The notes below the pieces were generated by a model. The model made no database searches, had not been told where the DNA came from, and worked only from the letters and a program-made list of their open reading frames with translations. Of a DNA stretch of 64,000 nt, positions 17,558-27,228 are shown in pieces (within the stretch, counting starts at the first letter, position 1; each line of letters begins with the position of its first letter). A program made the translations under genes and the position numbers. This DNA is from Paraburkholderia sp. SG-MS1 (GTDB lineage Bacteria > Pseudomonadota > Gammaproteobacteria > Burkholderiales > Burkholderiaceae). The stretch spans positions 62,001-126,000 of the forward strand of contig NZ_NPIH01000276.1 in the NCBI RefSeq assembly GCF_012275575.1, in the 5' to 3' direction.

Positions 17558-18379
17558 TTAAGCGACGTCTTTTTTCTCGAACCCTGGGCGAGGAATGAGG
17601 CTCAACCAAGCCTGACTCAGCCCACCGTCCACAAGAATATCCTGGCCGCTGATGTAGCCGGAACGTTGGCTCGCAAAGAACAAAACCGCTTCGGCGATAT
17701 CCAGGGGAGTGCTGATTCGGTGCGCGGGTACGATTTCCTCACGGCGTTGGCACACTGCGGGATCCAAGTAAATAGACTCCGTCATCGGAGTCCGAACCAT
17801 TGCCGGGCAGACCAGATTGCTACGGATCTGGTGTCCGCCTAACTCTGCCGCCAGCAATCGAGACAGCATCGCCACGCCCGCTTTGCTAACGCTGTAAGCT
17901 CCACTGTATGGCTGCGGCTCGTGGCCCGACAACGATCCGATATGCACCATACTTCCACAGCCCACCTGGATCATATGCCGTCCAAAGGCCTGGGCACATA
18001 GCAGGTAACCAGTGACGTTCACGGCCATCAACTGGTTCCAGCGATCCAGTTGCACATCCATTAGTGAGTCGGGGTAAATAGTTGCAGCATTGTTCACTAG
18101 AACCTCGCATGGACCCAGTCGGTCAGCGATGATGTCGGCGGTCGACCGCACATCCGTGGCATTCGTCACATCGCACTGGAATCCTTGCGCCTTCAAGTCC
18201 AAATCGGCCAGTGCTTGCACCATAGCCGCCGTGCCGCGCCCGTCGCGATCTAGCAGCGCGACCTTGGCGCCAGCTAACGCCAGTTGCCTCCCAATCTCAA
18301 AGCCAATGGCGCCCGCGGCTCCGGTCACTACGCATACGCGATCCTGCAAGCCCAGCCAGTGATAGTTCTCGACATTCAT
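17558..18379 (-). CDS. Short-chain dehydrogenase/reductase co-transcribed with P450
   Basis: A 273-residue classical SDR. Cofactor motif TGAAGAIG near residue 20, NNAATIYP near 98, catalytic Ser in GSLSGHEP and YSVSKAGVAML give the complete active site. ALLDRDGRG after beta-2 suggests NAD. The ATG at 18379 follows AAGGATT and is preferred over the longer frame that runs back to 18454 into the P450 end. It starts about 70 bases after the P450 stop on the same strand, so it probably oxidises the alcohol made by that P450. The 3' end abuts the IS6 relic. Confidence 0.87.
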   Translation of the reverse strand: MNVENYHWLGLQDRVCVVTGAAGAIGFEIGRQLALAGAKVALLDRDGRGTAAMVQALADLDLKAQGFQCDVTNATDVRSTADIIADRLGPCEVLVNNAATIYPDSLMDVQLDRWNQLMAVNVTGYLLCAQAFGRHMIQVGCGSMVHIGSLSGHEPQPYSGAYSVSKAGVAMLSRLLAAELGGHQIRSNLVCPAMVRTPMTESIYLDPAVCQRREEIVPAHRISTPLDIAEAVLFFASQRSGYISGQDILVDGGLSQAWLSLIPRPGFEKKDVA

Positions 18380-18450
18380 TTTTGTACCAATCCTTATGAA
18401 TTCCGGCAAGGCGCTTCCCCACGCCGGCCAACAACGACTTAGCCCGATGC

Positions 18451-19668
18451 TCACGCGGGAGTGATGCGCAGAGGGAGGGTGTCCAGCGTTCGCAACGTAT
18501 TTACCAGCCGGTAGGTGATGTCGCCCGTGATTTCAAGGCGTTTTGTACGGCGCACGATGGCCCCGATGATCGCTTCGGCCTCCATTCGTGCAATCATCTG
18601 TCCAATGCACATGTGGGCCCCTACGCCGAACGCACGGTGCTGTCCCATCACCGCTCGCTTGACATCGAACTTGTCTGGGTCATTCCATTTGCGCGGATCG
18701 CGATTGGCAGCGCCCGCGTAATATCCGACCTTCGTGTCCGCCTCAAGGCTGTAGCCGCTGAGTTCGACCGCGCCGACGGTTGTGCGAAAAATCAATTGGG
18801 CCGGAGACTCGTGCCTGATGGCCTCTTCGAACGCGTAGCGCACAATCGACGGATCAGCCGCAACGAGATTGAATTGATCAGGGTTCCGAGCAAGCTGATG
18901 AAATGCGAATCCGATCCCTGCCATCGTCGTGTCCACGCCTGCCCGGAAAAAGGAGCGTACATGAGCCGCCGCCGTCCCCTTCTCAAAGTCGCCTTCATCC
19001 TCGGCTTGGTATATGCGTGCGCCGAATCCGCCCGGGCTCATCTTGTCGCGCTGCAATTGCGCAGCGTACCAATCAAGTATGGGCTCCGCGCGTGCGAGTG
19101 CACGCTGCAACCGCTCGTTGTTAGGACCTAGCTGATTGAAGTTGAGTTCGCCGGTAATGACCAATCTCTCCGGTGGTATATCGATGCCCAGCAGACGGGG
19201 AAAGACACCAAGGACAAATGCCTCAACGACGTCCCGCACACCGTCAACATCACGCTGGTCAAGCACGCGTTCCGCCACTTGATCCGCATGCATCTCGAAC
19301 TCATCACGCCACTGCCTGATGACCACCGGCGAAAGCACTTTCTGCAGCGCCGCCCTTACGCTCGTGTGCTCGGGGGGATCGATTTCAGAGATGGGGCTTT
19401 TCGCACGCCAAGCACCAGGCTTGCGTATATCGCTTAGGCCGATTCCGCCTTCTACCGTAAAACGGGTATGGTCCGTCGCGACAATGCCTACTTCCTCGTA
19501 GCGACCGACCGCATAGTAGCCATGAGGCTTGATGTAAGCCACGGGGCCAACTTCCCGCAGCATTTCAAAAAATGGGTACGGGTCGGCGAGGACCTCGTCG
19601 GAGAACGGATCGATGTCCAGCACCGGACACGTCTTAAGCCCATTTGAGAGTTGATCAATCGTCGGCAT
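18451..19668 (-). CDS. Cytochrome P450 (first of two)
   Basis: A 405-residue soluble bacterial P450. The oxygen-binding I-helix motif is AGVDTT (243-248), ExxR is E282-x-x-R285, and the haem cysteine is C354 in FGVGAHMCIGQ. No membrane anchor or fused reductase is present. The hydroxylation substrate is unknown. No ferredoxin gene lies nearby; the FMN/[2Fe-2S] reductase at 32.3-33.3 kb is the only visible electron-donor candidate. An operator-like GTCCCC element ends 51 bases upstream of the start, and an SDR follows in the same unit. Confidence 0.92.
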   Translation of the reverse strand: MPTIDQLSNGLKTCPVLDIDPFSDEVLADPYPFFEMLREVGPVAYIKPHGYYAVGRYEEVGIVATDHTRFTVEGGIGLSDIRKPGAWRAKSPISEIDPPEHTSVRAALQKVLSPVVIRQWRDEFEMHADQVAERVLDQRDVDGVRDVVEAFVLGVFPRLLGIDIPPERLVITGELNFNQLGPNNERLQRALARAEPILDWYAAQLQRDKMSPGGFGARIYQAEDEGDFEKGTAAAHVRSFFRAGVDTTMAGIGFAFHQLARNPDQFNLVAADPSIVRYAFEEAIRHESPAQLIFRTTVGAVELSGYSLEADTKVGYYAGAANRDPRKWNDPDKFDVKRAVMGQHRAFGVGAHMCIGQMIARMEAEAIIGAIVRRTKRLEITGDITYRLVNTLRTLDTLPLRITPA

Positions 19669-19719
19669 AACGTTTGGGAGGGGAAGAAGTAGACCCTACT
19701 GTCGACCGTTCACACTGAC

Positions 19720-19745
19720 TAGTCCATCCCCTTGACGGGGGACAA
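19720..19745 (-). promoter_or_regulatory. Shared GTCCCC-type operator, copy D
   Basis: On the minus strand this reads TTGTCCCC, six variable bases, GGGGAT, G, GAC. All invariant positions of the element are kept. It ends 51 bases before the P450 ATG, the same distance as copy E before the VOC gene. Confidence 0.62.
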
Positions 19746-19829
19746 GCTTTCGCAAGCAACCGAGGGCCGCATACACTAGACGACGGCCCCCCTTGCCTAT
19801 GCCACTGCCGGTACTTTCAGGCACCTACA

Positions 19830-21060
19830 GCGCGCACATGCACTTATCCGGGCGCCGAAAGAACGCGTATCCAACACGAGCAACACCGTCCCGCACCGAT
19901 GCCGGCGGATTTGCAAGACGTGCGCGCCCCCGGCGACTCGACTGCTTCAGGTCGATGGCGCTGTTGCAGGCGGCTTCCAGTCGCTGTTGCCGTAGTCTTT
20001 GGCCAGTCGCAAGAAGCCCAGGAAGGTACGATCGGCTTGCTACGGATGCTGACGTCTGTGCGCGGGCCAATCGTGGCGGCCTCGCTCCGCTGACGCTGCA
20101 AGCCCCAACCGATGAAGGCCTGATGATCGGCCGGCATATGTTCTTCGAAGGCAGTTCGCCGGGAACCGCACGGTTCCTTGGATGCCTTGGCGTTCGGGCC
20201 CACGAACAGCGCGCCGATCGCCAAGTCCGCTTCGGCAAGACCGAAGAAGCGTTGCTTGCAACCGGCGAGAATCCATCGCTGCGCCAGGAGCACTCCCTGT
20301 TAGACCTTGGCCCTGTCCTTCGGTTTTTTTACTATGATTCGGAACGACTCTTACGGAAAAAGCGAAGCCATCGCGCCGTAGACGCGATTTACGATGAGTT
20401 CGTTAGAAGCTCGGTTTGTGGACGCCCCGCTCCCGTTTGTCCGGTACGACGCTTTCGGTACATCCGCCGATGAATTCGAACCTGCGCACATGCGAGCGTA
20501 TCCGGTCAGGCAACTCCTGCGTCCAACTCGCTTTGGCGTATTCGTAATCCGATGCTCCGAGAACAACAACAAGCAGTTCGGATCGCGGATCTCGCCGCTC
20601 TGCGCGTCGGTGACGGCGACCCTGTCGAGGGAGTAGTCGACCAACGGCTTCTCTCCGGGCGCGCGCCCCTAGTGCAAAGTCAGAGGCAATGCACTCGCAC
20701 GCCCGTTGTCGAGGGCGCAGAACAACGTGTGCCGCAGCCGTTGCGATGTTCGGCCGCCAGCTCGTTCCACGAGCATGTTGAGCATAACACTCCTGTGCGA
20801 CAACTCGCGCCGCACAGTGGGCCAAGCGGGTTTGGGGCGTAGCGTCTCGCCCCGGTGCCGGCAGGCACAGCACCGCTTCGAGTTCGCCGGCCAGAGCGGC
20901 GTAGCCAATTGGTAACTGAGTCCATCGCGTTGCATGCGACAAACGTATTGCCGACGGTGGTCAGCGAGGCCTCAAGCGCACGGGCGATCTTTCGATATTT
21001 GAGACTGGCGTGAGGTGACGCAGCCGCTGCGCGTTAGGGCGATATCTCCAAACCGTCCTG
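19830..21060 (-). pseudogene. Degenerate IS21-family istA transposase
   Basis: Minus-strand fragments in all three frames follow the order of an IS21 IstA: an N-terminal helix-turn-helix remnant (YVCRMQRDGLSY), the catalytic core wording VVVLGASDYEYAKASWTQELPD and RRFEFIGGCTESVVPDKRERG, then RWILAGCK, and a C-terminal DHQAFIGWGLQ followed by LGLLRLAKDYG-like text. Many frameshifts show it is dead. It lies between the first P450 and the porin. A fragment of the partner istB is found at 23.7-23.9 kb on the other strand. Confidence 0.8.
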
Positions 21061-21715
21061 GTCACCGCTCCGGGTCCAATGCGACGCAGTTCCTTGCACG
21101 GTGGCGAGCCGCGTCCCCACACAGAGGGACAGCAACTTAACGCCAACTAAATTAGTTTGTGCGTGTCGTCGGCAAACTATCGATCCCAAGGTTGCGATCC
21201 TATGACAAGTGAGACTTTCGGAAGACGTGAAACCGATCTGTGCGGCGCCCGTTACCTTCGCCACAGAATGTTGACGACCCGAACTAACGCGCGGAAGTGC
21301 CTGCGCAGTGCAACGAAGCATCCTATTCAATAAACCGAAATAATAGCCGGGCGCCTTCCGACCCACAATTTACCTGCCTCCCGGGAGTCAACGACAGATG
21401 AGCGAATGTTGGCTCTCCGCTTTGCTGCGGAGCGCCGAAATTCCATCTTACGAAGCTTCCGTCCTTCGACGGCTGAACCTTATACATATGGAGCCACTGC
21501 GGCAGCCGTGTCAAGTTTCGATGCGGCATATCTGATACGACATGCGGCCGATCTGCGGTTGGAACCGCTAGTACGCGCGCCGTTGCAACGTACCCATACG
21601 TTTGCCGAATGAGTGGCCACCGTGGTCTTGGCACGTGCACACCTGGTAGGCCTTTAACGAATAGCTCTTCCATTTACAACAAAATCGCCGGTTCGACCGG
21701 CACACGGAGACGAAG
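21061..21715. other. Region between istA relic and porin
   Basis: About 650 bases. No gene is recognised. A GTCCC-N8-GGGAC element matching the shared operator spacing is at 21113-21130. Short inverted words CCGGTTCGACCGG lie just before the porin ribosome site. Confidence 0.4.
21111..21136 (+). promoter_or_regulatory. Shared GTCCCC-type operator, copy G (weaker)
   Basis: GTCCCCACACAGAGGGAC keeps the half-sites at the common spacing, and the fixed G two bases later is present. One conserved G and the leading T differ. It is 580 bases before the porin, so its target gene may have been lost when the IS21 element inserted next to it. Confidence 0.4.
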
Positions 21716-22942
21716 ATGAAACGACCGCTGGCCTTAAGCGTGGCGATTGCCATTGCACCCATCACCTCTGCTTACGCTCAAAGCAGTGTCACCTTGTACG
21801 GAATCCTTGATCTGGGCGTCAATTACGTTAGCAACGCCCAGTTTACTTCGCCGGGCTCACCTCGGGGGCGCGATGGCGGCCACGCGTACACAATGAGCAG
21901 TAGCGTGTTGCAAGGCTCGCGTTGGGGTCTCACCGGCGCCGAAGATCTTGGCGGCGGCTATAAAGCGATTTTCAAGATTGAGCGTGGTTTCGACGTAACA
22001 AACGGCCGACTTCAACAAGGTGGCACGATGTTTGGAAGACAGGCTTTTGTCGGTATTTCAACTCCCATTGGTCGTATCACTCTAGGGCGGCAGTACGATG
22101 CAACCTACGATGTGATCGCTCCCCTCGGAGGCGATTTTGCCCACGGAGGATTCGCTCTTCACCCCGGAGACATTGCTAACGCTAACGGGACATATCGTAT
22201 CAACAATGCCATAAAGTTCACCAGCAACCGGTATGACGGTTTTCAAGTGATCGGAATGTACGCTCTCGGTGGCGTAGCAGGGCACTTCAAGCGAAACAGC
22301 ATCTACTCAGTTGGCGCATCTTATAGCATAAGCTCAGTCGATCTGGCTGTTGGCTACCTGCGAGCTGACAATCCGAATCAGTCTCTTTACGGCAACATGA
22401 CGAATAGTTCGCCGACCGCGAATAACCTAACCGCTTTCACGGGCGTGCAAGGAAACCCCATAATTGGCGGTTTCGCATCCGCAACGACATTTCAAGCCGT
22501 TGACGCCGCCGCTCAATATGCGTTCGGCAGTGCACTTTTATGCATTAACTATTCGAACATCGGCTTTAAAGACTTAAACAATCCCGCGTCTGGCACGTTG
22601 TCCATGACCAATCCCCTAAGTTATCGAGGCACTGCGACTTTCAATAACTATGCAGTATATGGAGTCTATACTGTTACGCCTTCTGTCAGTCTTAGCGCCG
22701 CATATGATTTCCTGACAGGAGGGAGTGTGGACGGAAAGCCAAGGGCCCGATATCAACTGTTCAGTCTAGGCGCTGACTACTTCCTTTCAAAGCGAAGTGA
22801 CATTTATGTTACGGGCTCGTTTATGAAAGCAGCTGGGACAGACTCGACAGGCCAACCGGCTGTGGCGTTCGTTTTCACGAACACACCGTCGAACACCCAT
22901 AACCAACTAGCTCTTCGGATCGGCCTCAGGCACAAATTCTGA
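21716..22942 (+). CDS. Gram-negative general porin (OmpC-like, Burkholderia type)
   Basis: A 408-residue trimeric 16-stranded beta-barrel porin of the outer membrane. A Sec signal peptide (MKRPLALSVAIAIAPITSAYA) is followed by mature QSSVTLYGILDLGVNYVSN, the hallmark of betaproteobacterial porins. The loop-3 region contains the FGRQAFVGISTPIGRITLGRQ segment. The chain ends in a phenylalanine (LRIGLRHKF), the usual outer-membrane insertion signal. Start chosen for CGGAGA upstream and the signal peptide. Burkholderiales genomes carry many of these, often next to catabolic genes to admit the substrate. Confidence 0.94.
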   Translation: MKRPLALSVAIAIAPITSAYAQSSVTLYGILDLGVNYVSNAQFTSPGSPRGRDGGHAYTMSSSVLQGSRWGLTGAEDLGGGYKAIFKIERGFDVTNGRLQQGGTMFGRQAFVGISTPIGRITLGRQYDATYDVIAPLGGDFAHGGFALHPGDIANANGTYRINNAIKFTSNRYDGFQVIGMYALGGVAGHFKRNSIYSVGASYSISSVDLAVGYLRADNPNQSLYGNMTNSSPTANNLTAFTGVQGNPIIGGFASATTFQAVDAAAQYAFGSALLCINYSNIGFKDLNNPASGTLSMTNPLSYRGTATFNNYAVYGVYTVTPSVSLSAAYDFLTGGSVDGKPRARYQLFSLGADYFLSKRSDIYVTGSFMKAAGTDSTGQPAVAFVFTNTPSNTHNQLALRIGLRHKF

Positions 22943-23262
22943 ATGCGTCGGAGGATCGGTGATCTGGCGGTGCGAATTCCACTCGGGTGAAGAAACGGCG
23001 AACCCCATAGGCACCGAGCCGTGCACAGATGGGCATTGTAGAACGAAGAGAATTTTATCTAACACGCGCCGGTGGTCCAAACGTTTCAGACTCCTCGAGG
23101 ACACCGGCATTCCGAGATTGGTCATTCTTTTTGGTGGGAAGACACCGATCCTCGCCTCAGTTTTCCGCTGGGACAGAGAGGCGAACGCGCAAAATCAGGC
23201 AGGTGGTAAGTGGAATATCCGGGGCCTGAGCCAGCGATAATGCTGGCGAAGGAACCGGGCAA
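22943..23262. other. Region between porin and IS3-type fragment
   Basis: About 320 bases in which I see no gene, tRNA or clear regulatory dyad. The left end of the IS3-type element presumably lies near its right side, but I could not define a terminal inverted repeat. Confidence 0.4.
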
Positions 23263-23689
23263 ATGACGAAACGAACGCGACGCACGCACTCAACGGCGCT
23301 CAAAGCGAAAGTGGCCCTGGCGGCTGACAAGGGCGAGCGCACGCTGGCCGAACTGGTGCAGCAATTCGATGTGCACCCGAACCAGATCAAGGAATGGAAA
23401 CGGCAATTGCAGGAGCGCGCGGCCGACTTGTTCCGCGCGGCCGGCCCGGTGTCGAGCGAACCACCGGTGGACGTGAAGACCTTGCATGCGAAGATCCGCC
23501 AACTCAGCCTGGAAGATCATTTTTTAAGCGGCACGCTCACCAAAGCGGGATCGCTGAGCGCAAAGCGATCACGGACGCTGGCGCGCCTGCTGCGCCGGGA
23601 AGCCCACGAGGTCGGCCGCCGCCGCGTGCGCACGTTCATGAAGCGCATGGGCGTGGACGTCCCACTTAAAAATCTCAGAGGACTGTCCG
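23263..23689 (+). pseudogene. Truncated IS3-family transposase (OrfA plus OrfB fragment)
   Basis: The first about 100 residues are an IS3-type OrfA with an HTH_Tnp_1 domain (ALKAKVALAADKGERTLAEL; HPNQIKEWKRQL). The frame then jumps, after AKR, straight into an internal OrfB piece (REAHEVGRRRVRTFMKRMGVD), so roughly 100 codons including the start of OrfB are deleted. No DDE core follows. The reading frame stays open only by chance into the adjoining istB fragment. Inactive. Confidence 0.78.
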
Positions 23690-23897
23690 AACAAACGCGG
23701 CCACCTCTCTCGACCGGCTGCTGCACCACGCTCACATTGTTCAAATCAGCGGCAAAAGCTACCGGCTCACGGACAAGCGAAAGATCGGCCAAGCGGCGAC
23801 ACGCACAGCCGCGAAAGGGGCTGCGCAACACAAGGACCTCGGGGTAGATTTACTTCGGCGGCTCGACGTTCGCCGGTCAGAGCTCAGTCGGCGTTGA
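23690..23897 (+). pseudogene. C-terminal fragment of IS21-family istB
   Basis: In the frame ending at the TGA near 23897 the translation ATSLDRLLHHAHIVQISGKS, then YRLTDKRKIGQ, matches the end of the IS21 IstB ATPase. The nucleotide-binding part is missing. It joins the IS3 fragment directly at about 23690. It may be the remaining piece of the element whose istA relic lies at 19.8-21.1 kb on the other strand. Confidence 0.7.
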
Positions 23898-23974
23898 CAA
23901 TTTCATCAAGGCTGATTAGTTTAAGTCGCGCGTAGTACGCATATGCATTTTCTGTTCAGCCAAACCTAGTCTAT

Positions 23975-25156
23975 CTATTCAATCAGATGACGTTCAGCTA
24001 ACCAATTGCGAATTAGCTGGTTTGCCTGACTTAGCAACTCGGGTTGCCCAGCGTAGTAATGGGTTGCGCCTTCTACGACACGCATTGTTTTATCCGGACT
24101 AGCAGCAGCATTAAACACCATCTGAGTGTGCGGCTTAGGTACCGCGTCGTCTGCGGTGTTCTCGATGACCAGCAACGGAGCAGATATTCGGGCAGCGCAA
24201 CTGACCCCATCCGCACGTGAATCTTCAATCGACCATTGCGAGAGCCACGATCGTAGCGTGCAGAATCGCGCGAGTCCAACGGGACCAGTGTTCACCGTTT
24301 CTGGGTTCCCAAGATAGCACCAGCGCGGCTTCCGGTCGTTAGGGTCGAGCGTCGGATCCAGGAAGCGCGGGTCCGCCAACGTGCGATGCACGACAAAACC
24401 ACGCTCAATTTCGCCGGTGTTACGGCGTTTCAGTTCCTGGAGCGTGTCTTTAACGCGCGATGTAATTCGGTGCATGCGCCTCAGTTGAGCATTTCGGTAC
24501 GCAGAAATGAAATCGGGCGAATACCTCGGCTGGTTGGGATTACGAGGATCATAGATATCGAAATTTATGTCTCGGCTATCCGGGTTCGTCTCGTCTTCAA
24601 CCGATGGGTCCAGCATATCGAGAAGAAGTTGGGCTCGAGAAATGTGAGCGGCCTGGAAGATAACTGCGTCTGCCGGAAGAAGGTTAGCGTTTTTCAAATC
24701 CACTGGATCTCCTGCCGGCGTTTGCGTGACCGAAGGATCTTCAGCCTCTGCTTGGTAGAAGAGGGCCAATGAGCCCCCACCACTCCAGCCCGCAAGTACT
24801 ATTTTCTCGTATCCCAAGACCTCCTTCGCATGACGAACGTATGCACCCAGATCAAGGACGACTTTTTCCATAATCAGAGCAGCATCGTTTTTAACATAAC
24901 GACTGGCTGCACAAAGCACATGTGCACCACGTTGCACCGCAGCACGCGGAACTGGGAGGAGCTGCAGCGTCGATGTGGGGTGCATGTAGATCAAAAGCGT
25001 TTTGGAGGCCTCGCCCTTGGGCCGCATCAAAATACCTTCGAGATTTACCGCTCCTTGGTTTCCTGAGAACCCGTACGTTTCGGTGAAGGTGGAAGTATCC
25101 CTATATTGGATGTGCAGCCACTGGGTATCGATCTCGAAGGTTCTGTCCGCGCTCAT
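23975..25156 (-). CDS. Alpha/beta hydrolase
   Basis: A 393-residue alpha/beta-fold hydrolase. The nucleophile elbow is GWSGGG with S125, an oxyanion-type strand LLIYMHPTS lies near residues 54-62, the acid is in ENTADDAVPKP and the histidine in GATHYYAGQP near the C-terminus. There is no signal peptide. It probably cleaves an ester or a C-C bond in the pathway of this region. A GTCCCC element lies 75 bases upstream of ATG 25156. A truncated second copy of the same gene is at 28.1-28.6 kb, showing duplication. The substrate is not evident. Confidence 0.87.
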   Translation of the reverse strand: MSADRTFEIDTQWLHIQYRDTSTFTETYGFSGNQGAVNLEGILMRPKGEASKTLLIYMHPTSTLQLLPVPRAAVQRGAHVLCAASRYVKNDAALIMEKVVLDLGAYVRHAKEVLGYEKIVLAGWSGGGSLALFYQAEAEDPSVTQTPAGDPVDLKNANLLPADAVIFQAAHISRAQLLLDMLDPSVEDETNPDSRDINFDIYDPRNPNQPRYSPDFISAYRNAQLRRMHRITSRVKDTLQELKRRNTGEIERGFVVHRTLADPRFLDPTLDPNDRKPRWCYLGNPETVNTGPVGLARFCTLRSWLSQWSIEDSRADGVSCAARISAPLLVIENTADDAVPKPHTQMVFNAAASPDKTMRVVEGATHYYAGQPELLSQANQLIRNWLAERHLIE

Positions 25157-25231
25157 CGTCTTTTTCCGTGGGGGTTGGGGGGAGGTCGTGAAAACCTCTC
25201 GTTCCTATAAGATTAAATTCGTAGGTGGCGA

Positions 25232-25257
25232 AATGCAGCCCCCCCCCAAGGGGACAG
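25232..25257 (-). promoter_or_regulatory. Shared GTCCCC-type operator, copy C
   Basis: On the minus strand CTGTCCCCTT is followed by nine Gs, C, T, G. It is nearly identical to copy B (35,380) although the genes are on opposite strands. A possible -10 box (TAATCTTAT-like, near 25206-25215) lies about 18 bases past it, so the element covers the place of a -35 box, as expected for an activator site. Confidence 0.65.
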
Positions 25258-25309
25258 CTTTCTTACTGCTTAGCCAGTCAGTATCGCCGCGAGTAATTGC
25301 GCTGCATGA

Positions 25310-25600
25310 ATGCGAGGGACGACCATTTCCTGGACCTACATCTACGACATCAACGTAATTGGCCCAATCAATCAGAAGGGACTGATCTTGCCAATCTACC
25401 TCCATTGCCCAGCCGGTGTTCGCCTCGAAATTACGACCGCACTGGACAAGGACTGGAACCGACACACCGAAAAAGGCTACGCCGACCTGGCGCAATGGCT
25501 CGAGTGCAAGGAAAAGGCTAAGCGTGAAGGTAAGAACGTATTCAGTGCGCTGATCAAGATGATCAAGGAGGTACGCCGTACGTGTTCCGCCAGCGAAGTA
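25310..25600 (+). pseudogene. Truncated VOC-family gene copy (relic 1)
   Basis: The translated plus strand (QKGLILPIYLHCPAGVRLEI; HTEKGYADLAQWLECKE) is clearly the C-terminal third of the intact VOC protein encoded at 33346-33981, with about two thirds identical by eye. The N-terminal two thirds, including two metal-ligand histidines, are absent, and the conserved HRLE has become VRLE. It lies head-to-head with the alpha/beta hydrolase, sharing the intergenic region with operator copy C. Confidence 0.78.
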
Positions 25601-25681
25601 CGCGCGGGCAACCGCGGAAGCGGGCGGAGTCAAACGGGGATGATCTTTGGTGGCCGCCGCGCTCAGCTGAGCGCGGCGTAG

Positions 25682-26458
25682 GCAAGAGCGACCGTAAGCG
25701 CCGCAGCTTTAAGTGCTTGCCAGTTCAACAACCCATACTTCGGCAAGCAACGGCTGCACGCACCGATACATTTGTCTCCGCAGTCTTTTGGTATCGATTG
25801 CGAGTTCATTGTGTGTTTGAGCCCCTGTGTAGCGTTCAAGCACTGAAATTGTGACTTGGCTGGCCGGCAGATGAACGTTACGACCAAGACAAAACACTGG
25901 TTGCGGAGCTTGACGGTGGGAAGACGTTCCATGACCCATCGTAGTGACGAAAAAACACGATGCTAGGCAAAGCATCGGATCGCGACACGCCGATTCGGAC
26001 GAAGCGCCATTGCTCCCGACTGGTGCGCCCGAATTCGATTACATGCCCTCTGACTGGCGGCGTAATAACAAACCACTTGTCAACAAGCTGGCGTAACGAC
26101 TTAGGGTGCGTAGACATGACAGATTCCCGTGAATCAGATACCGCGGCCCGACGGACGATGCATGACTTGAGTATAGGTAGCGCAACCTATAAATTCAAGC
26201 CGTGTAGGTAAGCGTTCGGGTAAACAAGTATTCGCGGATAACGTCGTCAGCCGCCTAACACTCAGCCGCAACCGGGCGCTTGGTGGACGTTTTCTTCGAT
26301 TCCACGATTGACACTATTGGTTGTTCTACCTATTGTTGATCTTATGGACACAGGGATAATGACAAACGCCGGTGCCGCATTGTCCCGGCATTATGGGAAG
26401 GCCGGCGTAATCAACGGAGCCGGGTTCGGCGTACGACGGAACCAACGGTGAAAGCAAA
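25682..26458. other. Region upstream of the TetR gene; no confident gene
   Basis: About 780 bases. A minus-strand 79-codon frame at 25878-26117 (KSLRQLVDKWFVITPPV and SIVFFRHYDGSWNVFPP) resembles small hypothetical proteins that I recall near mobile elements in Burkholderia, but it is not assignable. Operator copy I is at 26380-26405. Confidence 0.4.
26380..26405 (+). promoter_or_regulatory. Shared GTCCCC-type operator, copy I (weaker)
   Basis: TTGTCCC, then GGCATTA-T and GGGAAGG, fits ten of eleven invariant positions of the element; the first G of the second half-site is T. It ends 53 bases before the TetR start, the same distance as copies D and E. This raises the possibility that the regulator genes are themselves in the regulon. 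Confidence 0.5.
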
Positions 26459-27115
26459 ATGAAACATTTTGAACTCAAGTCGGAATCGATTCGTGCGCCG
26501 TTACAGCCAGCGGTTACGTCGCGAAAACGGGGCAGTCGGGAAAGTCGAATCCCCGAAATCATTGAGGTGTCTATCAATGTGTTGGTGGACGTCGGCTATG
26601 CGGGCTATGCGATTAACCGCGTAGCGAGCGAAGCAGGCATACGTTTAAGCACACTGCAACATTACTTTCCCAACCGGGATGAACTGCTGCGCTGCACGAT
26701 CGAAGAGATCTCGAGGCGATATCTCGAGCGCTTTCGCGAGCTTGCAGAGAACCGCAAAGTCACGCCCAAGCGGCGACTAGAAGATATCGCGGAAGACGCC
26801 TTCAGGGAATTGGTAAAGCCAGGTCTTCCGGTAGCAATTTTTGAGAGTTGGGTCTTAGCACTGCGTGAACCGTTTGCGAAGGATCTGGTTATTCGATTAC
26901 GCAGAGAGTACAGAACGATGTTCGCAAGTCTCGTGGGGGAAATTAATCCCGCCTTGACGCTAGAAGAACGGTCTTTACGCGGTGCACTACTGCAATGCAG
27001 TTTCGAAGGCCTAGTGACTTTTTTGCGGTGGAATGACGATGATGCTATCAAGCAGGCGTTATTTAAGAATGCGATGAAAGTTGTTTGGACTGGCCTCAGC
27101 GAAGCTTCGGAGTAA
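26459..27115 (+). CDS. TetR-family transcriptional regulator
   Basis: A 218-residue repressor-type regulator. The N-terminal helix-turn-helix is at about residues 37-84 (VLVDVGYAGYAINRVASEAG; LSTLQHYFPNRDELL), a standard TetR_N pattern. The rest is a helical ligand-binding domain of the TetR_C_6/BetI kind. It precedes a LuxR-type gene by about 110 bases on the same strand. A weak copy of the shared operator sits just upstream, so it could bind that element or be controlled through it. Ligand unknown. Confidence 0.9.
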   Translation: MKHFELKSESIRAPLQPAVTSRKRGSRESRIPEIIEVSINVLVDVGYAGYAINRVASEAGIRLSTLQHYFPNRDELLRCTIEEISRRYLERFRELAENRKVTPKRRLEDIAEDAFRELVKPGLPVAIFESWVLALREPFAKDLVIRLRREYRTMFASLVGEINPALTLEERSLRGALLQCSFEGLVTFLRWNDDDAIKQALFKNAMKVVWTGLSEASE

Positions 27116-27123
27116 AGGCGCAG

Positions 27124-27143
27124 GGTCCTACCTTGGTAGGACC
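27124..27143. promoter_or_regulatory. Perfect palindrome between TetR and LuxR genes
   Basis: GGTCCTACC-TT-GGTAGGACC has 9-bp perfect arms and a 2-base centre. It starts nine bases after the TetR stop and ends 85 bases before the LuxR start. GTCC-N10-GGAC matches the outer half-sites of the shared GTCCCC element at the same spacing. No T-run follows, so an operator is more likely than a terminator. Confidence 0.5.
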
Positions 27144-27228
27144 ACTGGAAGTGGGCCGGAAGATAACGTCACGAACTGCCGCTGCTTGTTTGCTAGCGTC
27201 GCGGTTCAGATGGCGATAGGAGACAAAG

